Shown: in pieces, positions 42,117 to 50,319 of the stretch
Position numbering within the stretch: the first letter of the stretch is position 1
How the letters are laid out: every line of letters begins with the position of its first letter
DNA from: an uncultured Dehalococcoidia bacterium
GTDB taxonomy: Bacteria > Chloroflexota > Dehalococcoidia > Lucifugimonadales > UBA3495
DNA length: 64,000 nucleotides
Assembly (NCBI GenBank): GCA_958296445.1
Contig: OY282565.1
Span: 1,691,570 to 1,755,569, forward strand
Direction: 5' to 3'
Notes under the pieces: generated by a model
Database searches by the model: none
The model's input: the letters and a program-made list of their open reading frames with translations, nothing else
What the model was told of the DNA's origin: nothing
Position numbers and translations under genes: made by a program

Positions 42117-43790
42117 ATGCCCGTAATGACCGGAAAGGAAGCACTGGTTCGGATGCTCATTGCCGAGGGGGTGGAATACATCTTCGGCAACCCCGGAACC
42201 AGCGAAACCCCGATGATGGACGCCCTCCAGGACTTTTCCCATATCAAGTATATCCAGGCGTTGCAGGAAGGCACCGCCGTGGGTATGGCCGACGGCTACG
42301 CCCGCGCCACCGGCCGCCCGGCCTTCGCCAACATCCACATCGCCGGCGGGCTGGCTAACGGCATCAGCGCCCTCTACAACGCCTATCGCGGCGGCACGCC
42401 GGTAGTGCTGACCGCAGGCAACTCCGACACCCGTATGCTGCTCAGCGAACCCACGCTGTCGGGCGACCTAGTGGAAATGACCCGGCAATATACCAAATGG
42501 AGCCATGAGATACACCACCCGGCCGACGTTCCCGGCGCGGTGCGGCGGGCCTTCAAGGAAGCCCGGACGCCGCCCACCGGCCCGGTGTTCCTGTCGTTCC
42601 CGTGGGACACTATGGACGAGCAGGCCGACATTGACGTTACGCCCGGCGGGCCGGGCTACTTCCGCACCCGCCCCGACCGCGACGCGCTGGCCCAAGCCTC
42701 GCAACTGCTGGCCCAAGCGGAAAACCCGGTTATCGTCGTCGGCGACCGCATCGCCCAGTCCGGCGGTATGGAACAGATGATACAGGTGGCCGAGCGGCTG
42801 GGCGCCAAAGTCTTTGCCGCGTCTTTCTCCGAAGTCAACTTCCCCACTAGCCACCCCCTCTGGAGCGGGATGCTCAACACCAGCAGCCCGGTCACCCGCC
42901 GCCTGCTTTCCGGCGCCGACGTGGTGCTGGCAGTGGGGGCCAACGTATTCTCCTCATTCCTGTACGTGGACGTACCGCTGCTGGACCCGGAGAGCAAGCT
43001 GGTGCATCTGGACAGTGCTTCCCGCGAGGTGGAAAAGGTCTACCCCACGGAAGTGGGCCTACTGGCCGACCCGGCCACCGGGCTGGCCGAACTGGCCGAC
43101 GCTCTGGAGCAGGATATGTCGGCCCCGGCCAAGGAAGCCGCCGCAACCCGCATGGCGGAGCTGGCCGAGCGCCGCCGCCGCGCCCAAGACGAGTACCGGC
43201 AGCGGCTCCAGCAACGCTGGGACAACAGCCCCATCGCCGTCGAGCGGATGATGCACGAACTGGCCGCCGCGGTTCCCCCCGGAACCATCGTGGCCGACGA
43301 GGCCATCACTTCCCGCCCGGCCCTGATGCAGGAATTTGACTTCGACGAGCCGGGCAGTCTCTACGGCATCCAGGGCGGCGCGTTGGGTTGGGCTATGCCC
43401 GGCGCCCTGGGCCTGAAGCTGGCCCAGCCCGACCGCCCGGTGCTGGCCGTGGTGGGCGACGGGGCCTCGATGTACACCGTGCAGGCCCTCTGGACTGCCG
43501 CCACTTTCAACATCCCGGTGGTCTACGCCATCTGCAACAACCGCGCCTACCGCATCCTAAAGGTCAATATGGACATCTACCTCAAGCGGATGCTCAACGA
43601 CGATGAGCGGGTCAGCGAATACACCGGCATGGACTTCGCCAACGCCCTAGACCTAGCCGCGGTGGCCCAGGCCCTAGGCGTAGCCAGCGAAAAAATCACC
43701 GACCCGGCGCAGATCGGCCCGGCCGCCCGCCGGATGTTCGACAGCGGCAAACCCGGCCTGCTGGACATCAGCATTGACGGCTCGCTCTAG
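42117..43790 (+). CDS. Thiamine-diphosphate enzyme (acetolactate synthase / benzoylformate decarboxylase family)
   Basis: 557 aa, three-domain ThDP enzyme. NPGTSETP carries the cofactor-activating Glu (E30). The middle domain starts near residue 195. The ThDP-Mg motif runs GDGASMY to AICNN with normal spacing in the C-terminal domain. The layout is closest to benzoylformate-decarboxylase-like members rather than biosynthetic acetolactate synthase, and no small regulatory subunit is nearby. It decarboxylates a 2-oxo acid. ATG 42117; a second ATG (42126) is possible. Confidence 0.9.
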   Translation: MPVMTGKEALVRMLIAEGVEYIFGNPGTSETPMMDALQDFSHIKYIQALQEGTAVGMADGYARATGRPAFANIHIAGGLANGISALYNAYRGGTPVVLTAGNSDTRMLLSEPTLSGDLVEMTRQYTKWSHEIHHPADVPGAVRRAFKEARTPPTGPVFLSFPWDTMDEQADIDVTPGGPGYFRTRPDRDALAQASQLLAQAENPVIVVGDRIAQSGGMEQMIQVAERLGAKVFAASFSEVNFPTSHPLWSGMLNTSSPVTRRLLSGADVVLAVGANVFSSFLYVDVPLLDPESKLVHLDSASREVEKVYPTEVGLLADPATGLAELADALEQDMSAPAKEAAATRMAELAERRRRAQDEYRQRLQQRWDNSPIAVERMMHELAAAVPPGTIVADEAITSRPALMQEFDFDEPGSLYGIQGGALGWAMPGALGLKLAQPDRPVLAVVGDGASMYTVQALWTAATFNIPVVYAICNNRAYRILKVNMDIYLKRMLNDDERVSEYTGMDFANALDLAAVAQALGVASEKITDPAQIGPAARRMFDSGKPGLLDISIDGSL

Positions 43791-43800
43791 GGCGGGCCGC

Positions 43801-43980
43801 CTGTCATTCTAAGCAACCCGTCTGCCATCCTAAGCAACCCGTCTGTCACTCTGAGCAATCTATCTGTCATTCTGAGCAAAGCGAAGAATCTCACCTTGGG
43901 CAGTGAGACCCTTCGCTTCGCTCAGGGTGACAAAACGGCAGGGTGACAGAACGGCAAGGTGCCAAAGGGCAAGGCGGCAA
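43801..43980. repeat. GAGCAAAGCGAAG hairpin repeat cluster
   Basis: Three degenerate TGTC(A/T)(T/C)TCTGAGCAA starts, the full arm, its inverted partner, then GGGTGACAAAACGGCA and GGGTGACAGAACGGCA copies. I see nothing else in the gap until the promoter at 44149. Confidence 0.8.
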
Positions 43981-44148
43981 ACGGAAATCCCCCAATCCCC
44001 CCGGTTTCCCGAGTGCTGATACCCCCCGGAAAGCGCTACCCATCCGGCGAGCGGCCTTTACCCTGTCATCCGCCGCCGTCGCCGCCGCTTGCCTTGAACG
44101 GGTATCGCCGATTACCGGATAGTTGAAAAAATTGCCGTGCTATGTTGT

Positions 44149-44178
44149 TTGACAAAGGAATTTGTCTACGATTATCCT
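44149..44178 (+). promoter_or_regulatory. Promoter with overlapping palindrome before the tubulin-like operon
   Basis: TTGACA (44149-44154), 18 bases, TATCCT (44173-44178). The perfect inverted repeat GACAAA-GGAA-TTTGTC (44151-44166) overlaps the -35 and spacer and would suit a repressor dimer. The region is AT-richer than its surroundings. Confidence 0.55.
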
Positions 44179-44222
44179 GAACTGGTGTAATTATGGCGCA
44201 CTCAGCGCCGTCAGGAGCCGCT

Positions 44223-45257
44223 ATGGTAACATCAGCAAGCGACACCGGAATGTTGCGGCTTAACGCAAACAACAACGCGAATCGCATCGTTTCCCCTTCC
44301 ATGGTTATCGGGCTGGGTTCCACCAGTTGCCAGATTGTCCGCAGGCTGGAAGCCACCTCGGAAGGCTGGAGCTTCTCCGACCGCAAGAACCTGGCCTTCC
44401 TGTATATGGACACGCGGGAAGCGACCCGCGGCGAGATTTCCCGCGCCGCCCGGTTCATCCCCTTGGTGCTGCCCCACTTCTCCAACCTGCGCGATATGCG
44501 CCCGTGGATTACGGAGTGCGTGCCGGAGCTGAAGTTCCTGAGCCTGTCGCGGGAGGGAGCGCTGGGAACCCTGGCCAACGCCGGGGTGGCCGGGCGTTTC
44601 AACTACAGCGAAATTCGCGGCCATCTCGATTCCACCATCGAGCAGATCTGCCCCTACTACGAGGGCATAACCTACCTGCGCATCCACATCGTGGCCTTCT
44701 TGGGCGGCGGCACCGTCGGCACCCTGCCGGTGCTGATGGCCGCCTTGTCCGAAGTCCGCGGCACGGCCTACAACTTCAGCGTCGTGCTTCACCTGTTGCT
44801 GCCCCAGCGCGGTATGTCCCGCGACCCGGAAACCACCTACACGCTACAGTTGCGCAACGCCTACGCCATTTTGCAATTCCTGCGCTCCATCACCGGCGTG
44901 CAGGTGGGCCGCGGCGAACACACCGGCAGCGACACCTTTACCCTCACGGTCTACCCCGATAAACGAATCGAGGCCATCGGCCCCCACTTCGACGTCTGCC
45001 TGTTGCATCGCTCCCCCAAGGATTCCTTGCCGGTGCAACGAACCCACGTCGCCAGAGTGCTGGAGGATCTGGTGGCCGACGCCTGGGGCACCGGGCAAGA
45101 CTGGTGGGCCCGCTTCCACGAAACGATGCGCGAGGCCAACAACCAGGAGGACGCCCGGTTCGGCTCCATAAGCTCCCGGGAAATTGGGCTGCTCGACGGT
45201 TTCTTTACCCAGACCGCCAAACAGTATCTTCAGAAGCAGTGGCACAGCAGGCTGTAG
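44223..45257 (+). CDS. Tubulin_2-like GTPase-fold protein
   Basis: 344 aa. MVIGLGSTSCQIVRRLE is the N-terminal nucleotide-binding strand/loop of tubulin-like proteins, and AFLGGGTVGTLPVLMAALSE (GGGTVGT, 161-167) corresponds to the tubulin/FtsZ signature GGGTGSG. It is divergent from FtsZ and lacks its C-terminal peptide, so it is not the division protein. ATG 44223 is chosen over 44193 because AGGAG lies five bases upstream. Followed after 19 bases by a larger gene with its own perfect ribosome site. Function of this family in bacteria is largely uncharacterised; polymer formation is inference. Confidence 0.75.
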   Translation: MVTSASDTGMLRLNANNNANRIVSPSMVIGLGSTSCQIVRRLEATSEGWSFSDRKNLAFLYMDTREATRGEISRAARFIPLVLPHFSNLRDMRPWITECVPELKFLSLSREGALGTLANAGVAGRFNYSEIRGHLDSTIEQICPYYEGITYLRIHIVAFLGGGTVGTLPVLMAALSEVRGTAYNFSVVLHLLLPQRGMSRDPETTYTLQLRNAYAILQFLRSITGVQVGRGEHTGSDTFTLTVYPDKRIEAIGPHFDVCLLHRSPKDSLPVQRTHVARVLEDLVADAWGTGQDWWARFHETMREANNQEDARFGSISSREIGLLDGFFTQTAKQYLQKQWHSRL

Positions 45258-45276
45258 AAGTAGCAGGGAGGTACAA

Positions 45277-46824
45277 ATGCCACGACTTAGAATCCGCCGC
45301 AACCGCCCATCCTTCAGTGAATCGGGCAGCATCCTTCCGACGGCGGTTGACCCGCTGTCCTTTATCCAGCCGGGCGGCCCGAGGGGTTCCGGCGGAACCC
45401 GAGAAGCCTACAACCAACTGTTGGGAGCCTTCCACGACACCCTAGCGGACGTGGAGCGGGCCATCCTGTCCATCATTGAGCGGCTGCGCCCCGAGGGCCT
45501 TATCAGCGACCGGATGGCTATGGAGTCCAACAGCGACATCCGCACCGAGATAGCCCGGGCCAACACCCTGGCCGACGTGAAGCGAAACGAACTGCAAGCG
45601 GGCATTTCCTTCCGTTTGCAGGCTATGTTCCTTCAGAATCTGATTATATCCCCTGGCGAGGAACCGCCGGTGCGCCGCTGGGCCTCCCTGGCCGACCGGG
45701 TGATGCAACGGGATATGCCGGTAGTGTCCGAACCCACCCACAGCGAGCTGGACGTCAGCCCCAACGAGCGCCGCAAGCGCCTGATGAAGTGGCAACTGGA
45801 AGCCGACGAATGGCTGGAAACCCTTTGCCTCAACCGCGTCGGCGAAGTAATCGCCAGTCTCTTGGAAGAAATCGGCGATTACTCCTCGTCCTGGTCCGAT
45901 ATGGTCAACCAGCTCCGCCGCGAGTCCGCACCCGGCGGACGGCTGTTCCGCGAAGTCACCGACCCGGAATACTGGACCTTCGACAACGCCGACCCCACAG
46001 TGAAAAATCTGGTGTCCGGGGTGCAGGCCCAAGAAATATCCTCCCGGATTCTCAACCGCTTCCAGCTCAGCAATATGGAGCTGATGGACATCTGCCAGTC
46101 GGTGCATAAAGCCCTGAAGGGCAAGCCGGTCTACGGCCCCGACCGGGTGGACATCGGAGAACTGGAAAACCTGCTGGCCGAGGCCATGGCCACTAAAATC
46201 AAGGACACAGTAGCCATTGAAGACGGTTTCCTGTCGCTCATATCCGTCGGTTCCCGCTCCGGCGAGGAACTGGGTGAGCTGCTGGTGGAAATGCGTATGG
46301 GCGCCGCGGCGATGGAAGAAAAAATGTGGCGGGTGGGCGAGTACCGGATGGGCCACGTGGACTCCGCCTCTGGCGTCGGCATCACCGCCTCCGCGCTCCA
46401 CGACTCCGTGCTGCGCGGGCTGGGCGGCGGGCGCAAATTCGCCGCCGTCGAGGGCCACCCCAACAACAACCACCGCTTCGAGCTACAGATGTCCACCGTC
46501 GGCGCATCCCTGTCCGACCTAGCCATATTCCGCGATATGGTCAATGCCTGGTATTCTTGGCACTTCGAGGAGCGCCGCGGCGAAAACGGCAACCGCAACG
46601 CCCGCATAGACGCCGTCCGCAAGGAATCCTGGAAACTCTACCCCGACATCGGCCAGGACTCCGGCGTCCGCCCGGCGGTAATCGAGCTGATTGACGACGA
46701 CCTGCGCCAAGTCTGGAACACCGGCGGCGACGTAGCCCTGCGCCTAGCCTACGGACACCTAGAGGAATCCGACGCCGACCTGATCCACACCACCAGCAAC
46801 GGCCAGGCCAAACTATCCGGTTAG
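45277..46824 (+). CDS. Unknown partner protein of the tubulin-like gene
   Basis: 515 aa, mainly helical and charged, no signal or membrane segment. Basic N-terminus (MPRLRIRRNRPSF). Residues about 45-110 form amphipathic helices. The C-terminal part (RFELQMSTVGASLSDLAIFRDMVNAW, about residues 400-430) resembles segments I associate with the C-terminal half of longer tubulin-like proteins. It may therefore be the second half of an ancestral single chain, split in this genome. ATG 45277 follows AGGGAGG by six bases. It ends in a good terminator, so the pair is a closed operon. No assigned function. Confidence 0.6.
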   Translation: MPRLRIRRNRPSFSESGSILPTAVDPLSFIQPGGPRGSGGTREAYNQLLGAFHDTLADVERAILSIIERLRPEGLISDRMAMESNSDIRTEIARANTLADVKRNELQAGISFRLQAMFLQNLIISPGEEPPVRRWASLADRVMQRDMPVVSEPTHSELDVSPNERRKRLMKWQLEADEWLETLCLNRVGEVIASLLEEIGDYSSSWSDMVNQLRRESAPGGRLFREVTDPEYWTFDNADPTVKNLVSGVQAQEISSRILNRFQLSNMELMDICQSVHKALKGKPVYGPDRVDIGELENLLAEAMATKIKDTVAIEDGFLSLISVGSRSGEELGELLVEMRMGAAAMEEKMWRVGEYRMGHVDSASGVGITASALHDSVLRGLGGGRKFAAVEGHPNNNHRFELQMSTVGASLSDLAIFRDMVNAWYSWHFEERRGENGNRNARIDAVRKESWKLYPDIGQDSGVRPAVIELIDDDLRQVWNTGGDVALRLAYGHLEESDADLIHTTSNGQAKLSG

Positions 46825-46852
46825 CCCCCGGAACGCCGGACGAACCCGCCGC

Positions 46853-46891
46853 GCCGCGCCGTCTGCCCAATCAGGCGGCGCGGCCCTTTAT
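46853..46891 (+). terminator. Terminator of the tubulin-like operon
   Basis: GCCGCGCCGTCTG / CAGGCGGCGCGGC stem (13 bp with one G-T pair), six-base loop, then CCTTTAT. Begins 29 bases after the stop codon. Confidence 0.7.
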
Positions 46892-46934
46892 CATTAAGGA
46901 AATTGCGAAATCACTTCCCGCCGCCTATCATTCC

Positions 46935-47300
46935 GCCGCCCGTCATCCCGGCTGTCTGTCATTCTAAGCAAATACCTGTCATTCTGAGCAAAGCGAAGAA
47001 TCCCACCCTGCGCGGCGAGACCCTTCGCTTTGCTCAGGGTGGCAAATGAGAAAATTGCGAAACCACATCCGCCGCCCGTCATCCCGGCTGCCTGTCATTC
47101 TAAGCAAATACCTGTCATTCTGAGCAAAGCGAAGAATCCCACCCTGCGCGGCGAGACCCTTCGCTTTGCTCAGGGTGGCAAATGAGAAAATTGCGAAACC
47201 ACATCCGCCGCCCGTCATCCCGGCTGCCTGTCATTCTGAGCAAAGCGAAGAATCCCACCCTGCGCGGCGAGACCCTTCGCTTTGCTCAGGGTGACAAAAA
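46935..47300. repeat. Three tandem ~137-bp copies of the GAGCAAAGCGAAG repeat with flanks
   Basis: Each unit runs GCCGCCCGTCATCCCGGCTG, (TCATTCTAAGCAAATACC), TGTCATTCTGAGCAAAGCG, CCACCCTGCGCGGCGAGACC, CTTCGCTTTGCTCAGGGTG, AAATGAGAAAATTGCGAAA. The copies are nearly identical, the third shortened. The last one ends 12 bases before the ribosome site of the SDR gene. Confidence 0.9.
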
Positions 47301-47311
47301 AAGGAGGGGCT

Positions 47312-48127
47312 ATGCAACAACGCCCGAGATTCAGGCTTGAGGGAAAAGTGGCAATCGTAACCGGCGCCGGTTCCAGCGGCCCCGGCGTCGGCACCGGCAA
47401 GGCCACCGCCACCCTGTTCGCCCGCGAAGGGGCCAAAGTGCTGCTGGCCGACCGCTCCGCCCGCCAAGCGGAAGAAACCCTGTCGGCCATCCGCGAAGAG
47501 GGCGGCGAAGCATCGGTTTTCGAGGGAAACGTAACCAGCTCCGAGGACTGCCGCGCTATGGTGGCCGCCGCCGTTGAGCGCTACGGCGGGCTGCACATCC
47601 TGTTCAACAACGTCGGCATCCTCGGCCGGGGCAGCGTGGTGGACGTGGACGAAGACCATTGGGACGAGGTGCTGGCGGTCAATCTCAAGTCAATGATGCT
47701 CACCAGCAAACACGCCATACCCGCGATGGCCGAAGGCGGCGGCGGCTCCATCATCAACGTTTCGTCCATCGCCGGCCTACGCGCCGGAAGCGGCGGCGCA
47801 GCAGTGCCTTACGCCGCCTCCAAGTCCGGCATCATCGGCCTGACCGCCACAATGTCCGTCACCCACGGGCGCGACAACATCCGCGTCAACTGTATCGCCC
47901 CCGGCCACATCTACACGCCGATGGTGGCCGGGACAATGCCCGACGAACTGCGCGACCTGCGCCGCCGGGCCGGGCCGCTAGGCACCGAGGGCGACGCCTG
48001 GGACATCGCCTGGGCCGCAGTATTCCTAGCCAGCGACGAATCCCGCTGGGTTTCCGGCATCGTTATGCCCGTAGACGCGGGCCTGCTCGCCGCCACCCCG
48101 CTGGCAATGCTGAACCACTTGCGCTAG
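47312..48127 (+). CDS. Short-chain dehydrogenase/reductase
   Basis: 271 aa, classical SDR. Cofactor motif TGAGSSGPGVGTG (a slightly expanded TGxxxGxG), NNVG (99-102), catalytic S151/S152, Y167 and K171 in VSS...YAASK. The Asp in LLADRSA suggests NAD(H) preference. It oxidises or reduces an unidentified alcohol/ketone. AAGGAGGGG precedes ATG 47312 by three to four bases and follows directly on the triple repeat. Confidence 0.92.
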   Translation: MQQRPRFRLEGKVAIVTGAGSSGPGVGTGKATATLFAREGAKVLLADRSARQAEETLSAIREEGGEASVFEGNVTSSEDCRAMVAAAVERYGGLHILFNNVGILGRGSVVDVDEDHWDEVLAVNLKSMMLTSKHAIPAMAEGGGGSIINVSSIAGLRAGSGGAAVPYAASKSGIIGLTATMSVTHGRDNIRVNCIAPGHIYTPMVAGTMPDELRDLRRRAGPLGTEGDAWDIAWAAVFLASDESRWVSGIVMPVDAGLLAATPLAMLNHLR

Positions 48128-48172
48128 ACGCCTTGCCCCAGCCCGCGCAGTCGGGAAACCGGCCACCCCCCC

Positions 48173-49126
48173 TTACTCGGCGTCCGGGTGAGTAGTGATA
48201 AAGCGGGCCGCCCGGGCCGGGTCAACGTGGGGGGCGCGCACTTCTACGCCGGAAACCTCTTCCTGCAAGCGGAAAGTGACCGAGCTGTCCATTTCGCCCC
48301 AGCCGCGGTTCATCGCTTCGATGGCGATTTGCTCCGCCAGGTTGGCCACCGGCATTGGCACATTGAACTCGCGGCCCAAGTCGGTAGCCAGCCCGATGTC
48401 CTTGCGGGCCAGCCCCAAGGCGAAGCTGGGCGGCTCGAACTCGCCCTGAAACAGCGTGCGGGCGACGCCCTCGTGCAGGATATTCATACGCCCCAGAGAG
48501 CCGCGCCGTATGCACTCCCACAGCGGTTCCGGCTCCACCCCGGCCTTTACCCCCAAAGTCAGGCCCTCGGCGATAGCCTGCCGCACGCCGTGGCCGATCA
48601 TATTATGCACCAGCTTGGCAACCGAACCGGCGCCGATTTCCCCGGCGTAGAAAACCTTATCCCCGAAAGCGTCCAGCAGGGGCTTCACCCGGTCGAAAAT
48701 CTCCCGCTCGCCGCCCACCATCACCGCCAGATTGCGGGTCTGCGCCCCCGACTTTCCGCCGCTTACCGGCGCGTCCAGCACGTGTACGCCCTTGGCGCGG
48801 AACTTCACCTCCAGCTCCCGAATCAGCGTGGGGCGGCTGGTGGAAAGGTCAATATAAATATCGCCGGGGCGGATTCCCTCCAGCACGCCCTCCGGCCCCA
48901 CGGCCACCGACTCCACCTCGCGGGGGCCGGGCAGCGACGTCAGAGTAACCTCGCAGCGGCCGGCCACATCGGCGGGCGAACTGCCCAGCCGCGCCCCGGC
49001 CTCCAAGAAAGGCCGGGTAGCCTCCTCCCGCACATCGTAGACCACCATCGGGTATCCGGCCCTCTGAATGTTCCCGGCCATACCCCCGCCCATATTCCCC
49101 AAGCCGATAAATCCCACGGTCTCCAT
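48173..49126 (-). CDS. Beta-hydroxyacid dehydrogenase (3-hydroxyisobutyrate dehydrogenase family)
   Basis: 317 aa. N-terminal Rossmann motif GFIGLGNMGGGMAGN, substrate loop DAPVSGGKSGA, catalytic lysine K171 in GAGSVAKLVHNM. NAD(P)-dependent oxidation of a 3-hydroxy acid or the reverse tartronate-semialdehyde-type reduction. The C-terminus carries an extra ~25 residues beyond the usual 290. ATG 49126 follows GAGGTGAATT. Convergent with the SDR gene. Confidence 0.92.
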   Translation of the reverse strand: METVGFIGLGNMGGGMAGNIQRAGYPMVVYDVREEATRPFLEAGARLGSSPADVAGRCEVTLTSLPGPREVESVAVGPEGVLEGIRPGDIYIDLSTSRPTLIRELEVKFRAKGVHVLDAPVSGGKSGAQTRNLAVMVGGEREIFDRVKPLLDAFGDKVFYAGEIGAGSVAKLVHNMIGHGVRQAIAEGLTLGVKAGVEPEPLWECIRRGSLGRMNILHEGVARTLFQGEFEPPSFALGLARKDIGLATDLGREFNVPMPVANLAEQIAIEAMNRGWGEMDSSVTFRLQEEVSGVEVRAPHVDPARAARFITTHPDAE

Positions 49127-49458
49127 AATTCACCTCTGCCGCCGCGACGCCGCCCATCGGCCCCGCAGCCAAAATCCGCCCCCCGATTATCATACAGCCA
49201 CGGGCGGTTGTACACGCCGTTTGCGGATAGCCACGCCGAAAGACCCGCCCGCCACCATTCCCCCCGTCATTCCCGCGAAAGCGGGAATCCAGGGCTTTCC
49301 CGCCCAACGAAGTTTTCCGATGGCAAGCCCCTATGGAACCCCCCTTTAGCGGAAACGACGCCCAAAACGCCATCCCGCTTTGAGAATCGGGCCGTTTTCG
49401 GCTAAACTTCCCCCAAGATTCCGCAGTCATTCCGCCGCAAGGCTTTTCGAGGTGCGCC
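49127..49458. repeat. Intergenic region with one CCCGCTTTCGCGGG-type repeat
   Basis: CGTCATTCCCGCGAAAGCGG and AATCCAGGG at 49265-49295 is a member of the family found inside recQ. Otherwise no gene, hairpin terminator or strong promoter is apparent in these 330 bases between two divergent genes. Confidence 0.6.
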
Positions 49459-50265
49459 GTGCTGTTTCCAACCCCGGCTACCGACCGGCTGCTGCACAAT
49501 TTGGACGCGGGGCTGCCTTCCTTGTGCGCCTACGTGTTCAGCCACCCCAATATGGTTGAAGTGGCGGGAGTGGCCGGCATTGACGCCTTTATGGCCGATA
49601 TGATGTTCACCGCCCACGATTGGGACAACATCGCCCATCTCATTCGGGCGGCCCGCGGCACCGGCATATCCCCGCTGATACGAGTGCAGGCGTTCCCGTG
49701 GGCCACCGGCGCCGACCGCCGCACGGTTTCCGACGCCGCCCGCGCTCTGGCCTTGGGCGCCACCGCCGTCACCGTGTCCGTCGGTTCCAAAGAGGAAGTC
49801 CAGGAACTTATGGGCCTGCGCGACGACTGGCACCGCCTTATCCACCTGCGCCGCTTCGCCACCGCCGACGATTTCCCCGAGTTCAACGCCAAAACCCGCG
49901 AAGGCACCCTAGTCGTTCCTACCGTCGAAAGCGAGGGCGGCCTGCGCGACCTAGACGAAATCCTCGCCATTGACGGCATCCGCCTAGTCTGGCTGGCCGC
50001 AGGCGACATCACCAAAATCCTCGGCGTTCCCTTCAAGTACGACGACCCCAAGGTAATGCGGCTATTGGAGCGGGCGGTGCAGACCGGGGAACGCCACGGC
50101 GCGGCCATTATGTACAATATGGGGCTGGATTCCCCCGACTTCGACACTATGGCCGAATCCGCCCGCCGCTACTTCAACATAGGCGTCCGCGTAGTGGGCC
50201 TAGGGGCAATGGAATGGCACGTGCAGATGGCCCTCCAACACATCCGCCGCAAAGCCATCGGCTAG
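49459..50265 (+). CDS. HpcH/HpaI aldolase family protein
   Basis: 268 aa, TIM-barrel class II pyruvate aldolase/citrate-lyase-like fold: FSHPNMVEVAGVAGIDAFMADM, PLIRVQAFPW (Arg for substrate carboxylate), ATAVTVSVGSKEEVQEL, VVPTVESEGGLRDL (metal-binding Glu), and LAAGDITKILGVP (second acidic ligand). Cleaves or forms a C-C bond to pyruvate or a similar keto acid. GTG start after GAGGT. It could act with the neighbouring beta-hydroxyacid dehydrogenase, as in garL/garR-type pathways (inference). Confidence 0.85.
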   Translation: MLFPTPATDRLLHNLDAGLPSLCAYVFSHPNMVEVAGVAGIDAFMADMMFTAHDWDNIAHLIRAARGTGISPLIRVQAFPWATGADRRTVSDAARALALGATAVTVSVGSKEEVQELMGLRDDWHRLIHLRRFATADDFPEFNAKTREGTLVVPTVESEGGLRDLDEILAIDGIRLVWLAAGDITKILGVPFKYDDPKVMRLLERAVQTGERHGAAIMYNMGLDSPDFDTMAESARRYFNIGVRVVGLGAMEWHVQMALQHIRRKAIG

Positions 50266-50272
50266 AGAAACG

Positions 50273-50317
50273 AGGAGTGAGGAGTGAGAGGGCGATTATT
50301 TCTCACTCCTCACTCCT
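50273..50317. terminator. Bidirectional hairpin between convergent genes
   Basis: Perfect 16-bp stem AGGAGTGAGGAGTGAG / CTCACTCCTCACTCCT around a 13-base loop; lies between the stops of the aldolase and SagB-like genes and could terminate both. No long T run. Confidence 0.6.
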
Positions 50318-50319
50318 AG

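Noticed and set aside
46979-47218. Small ORFs with CHPEQSEGS/FATLSKAKGL peptides
   Set aside because: These are translations of the GAGCAAAGCGAAG repeat, which recurs in many intergenic regions and in several frames.
48188-49405. 405-aa open frame antisense to the beta-hydroxyacid dehydrogenase
   Set aside because: High-GC shadow frame; the minus strand encodes a complete, recognisable dehydrogenase with a ribosome site.
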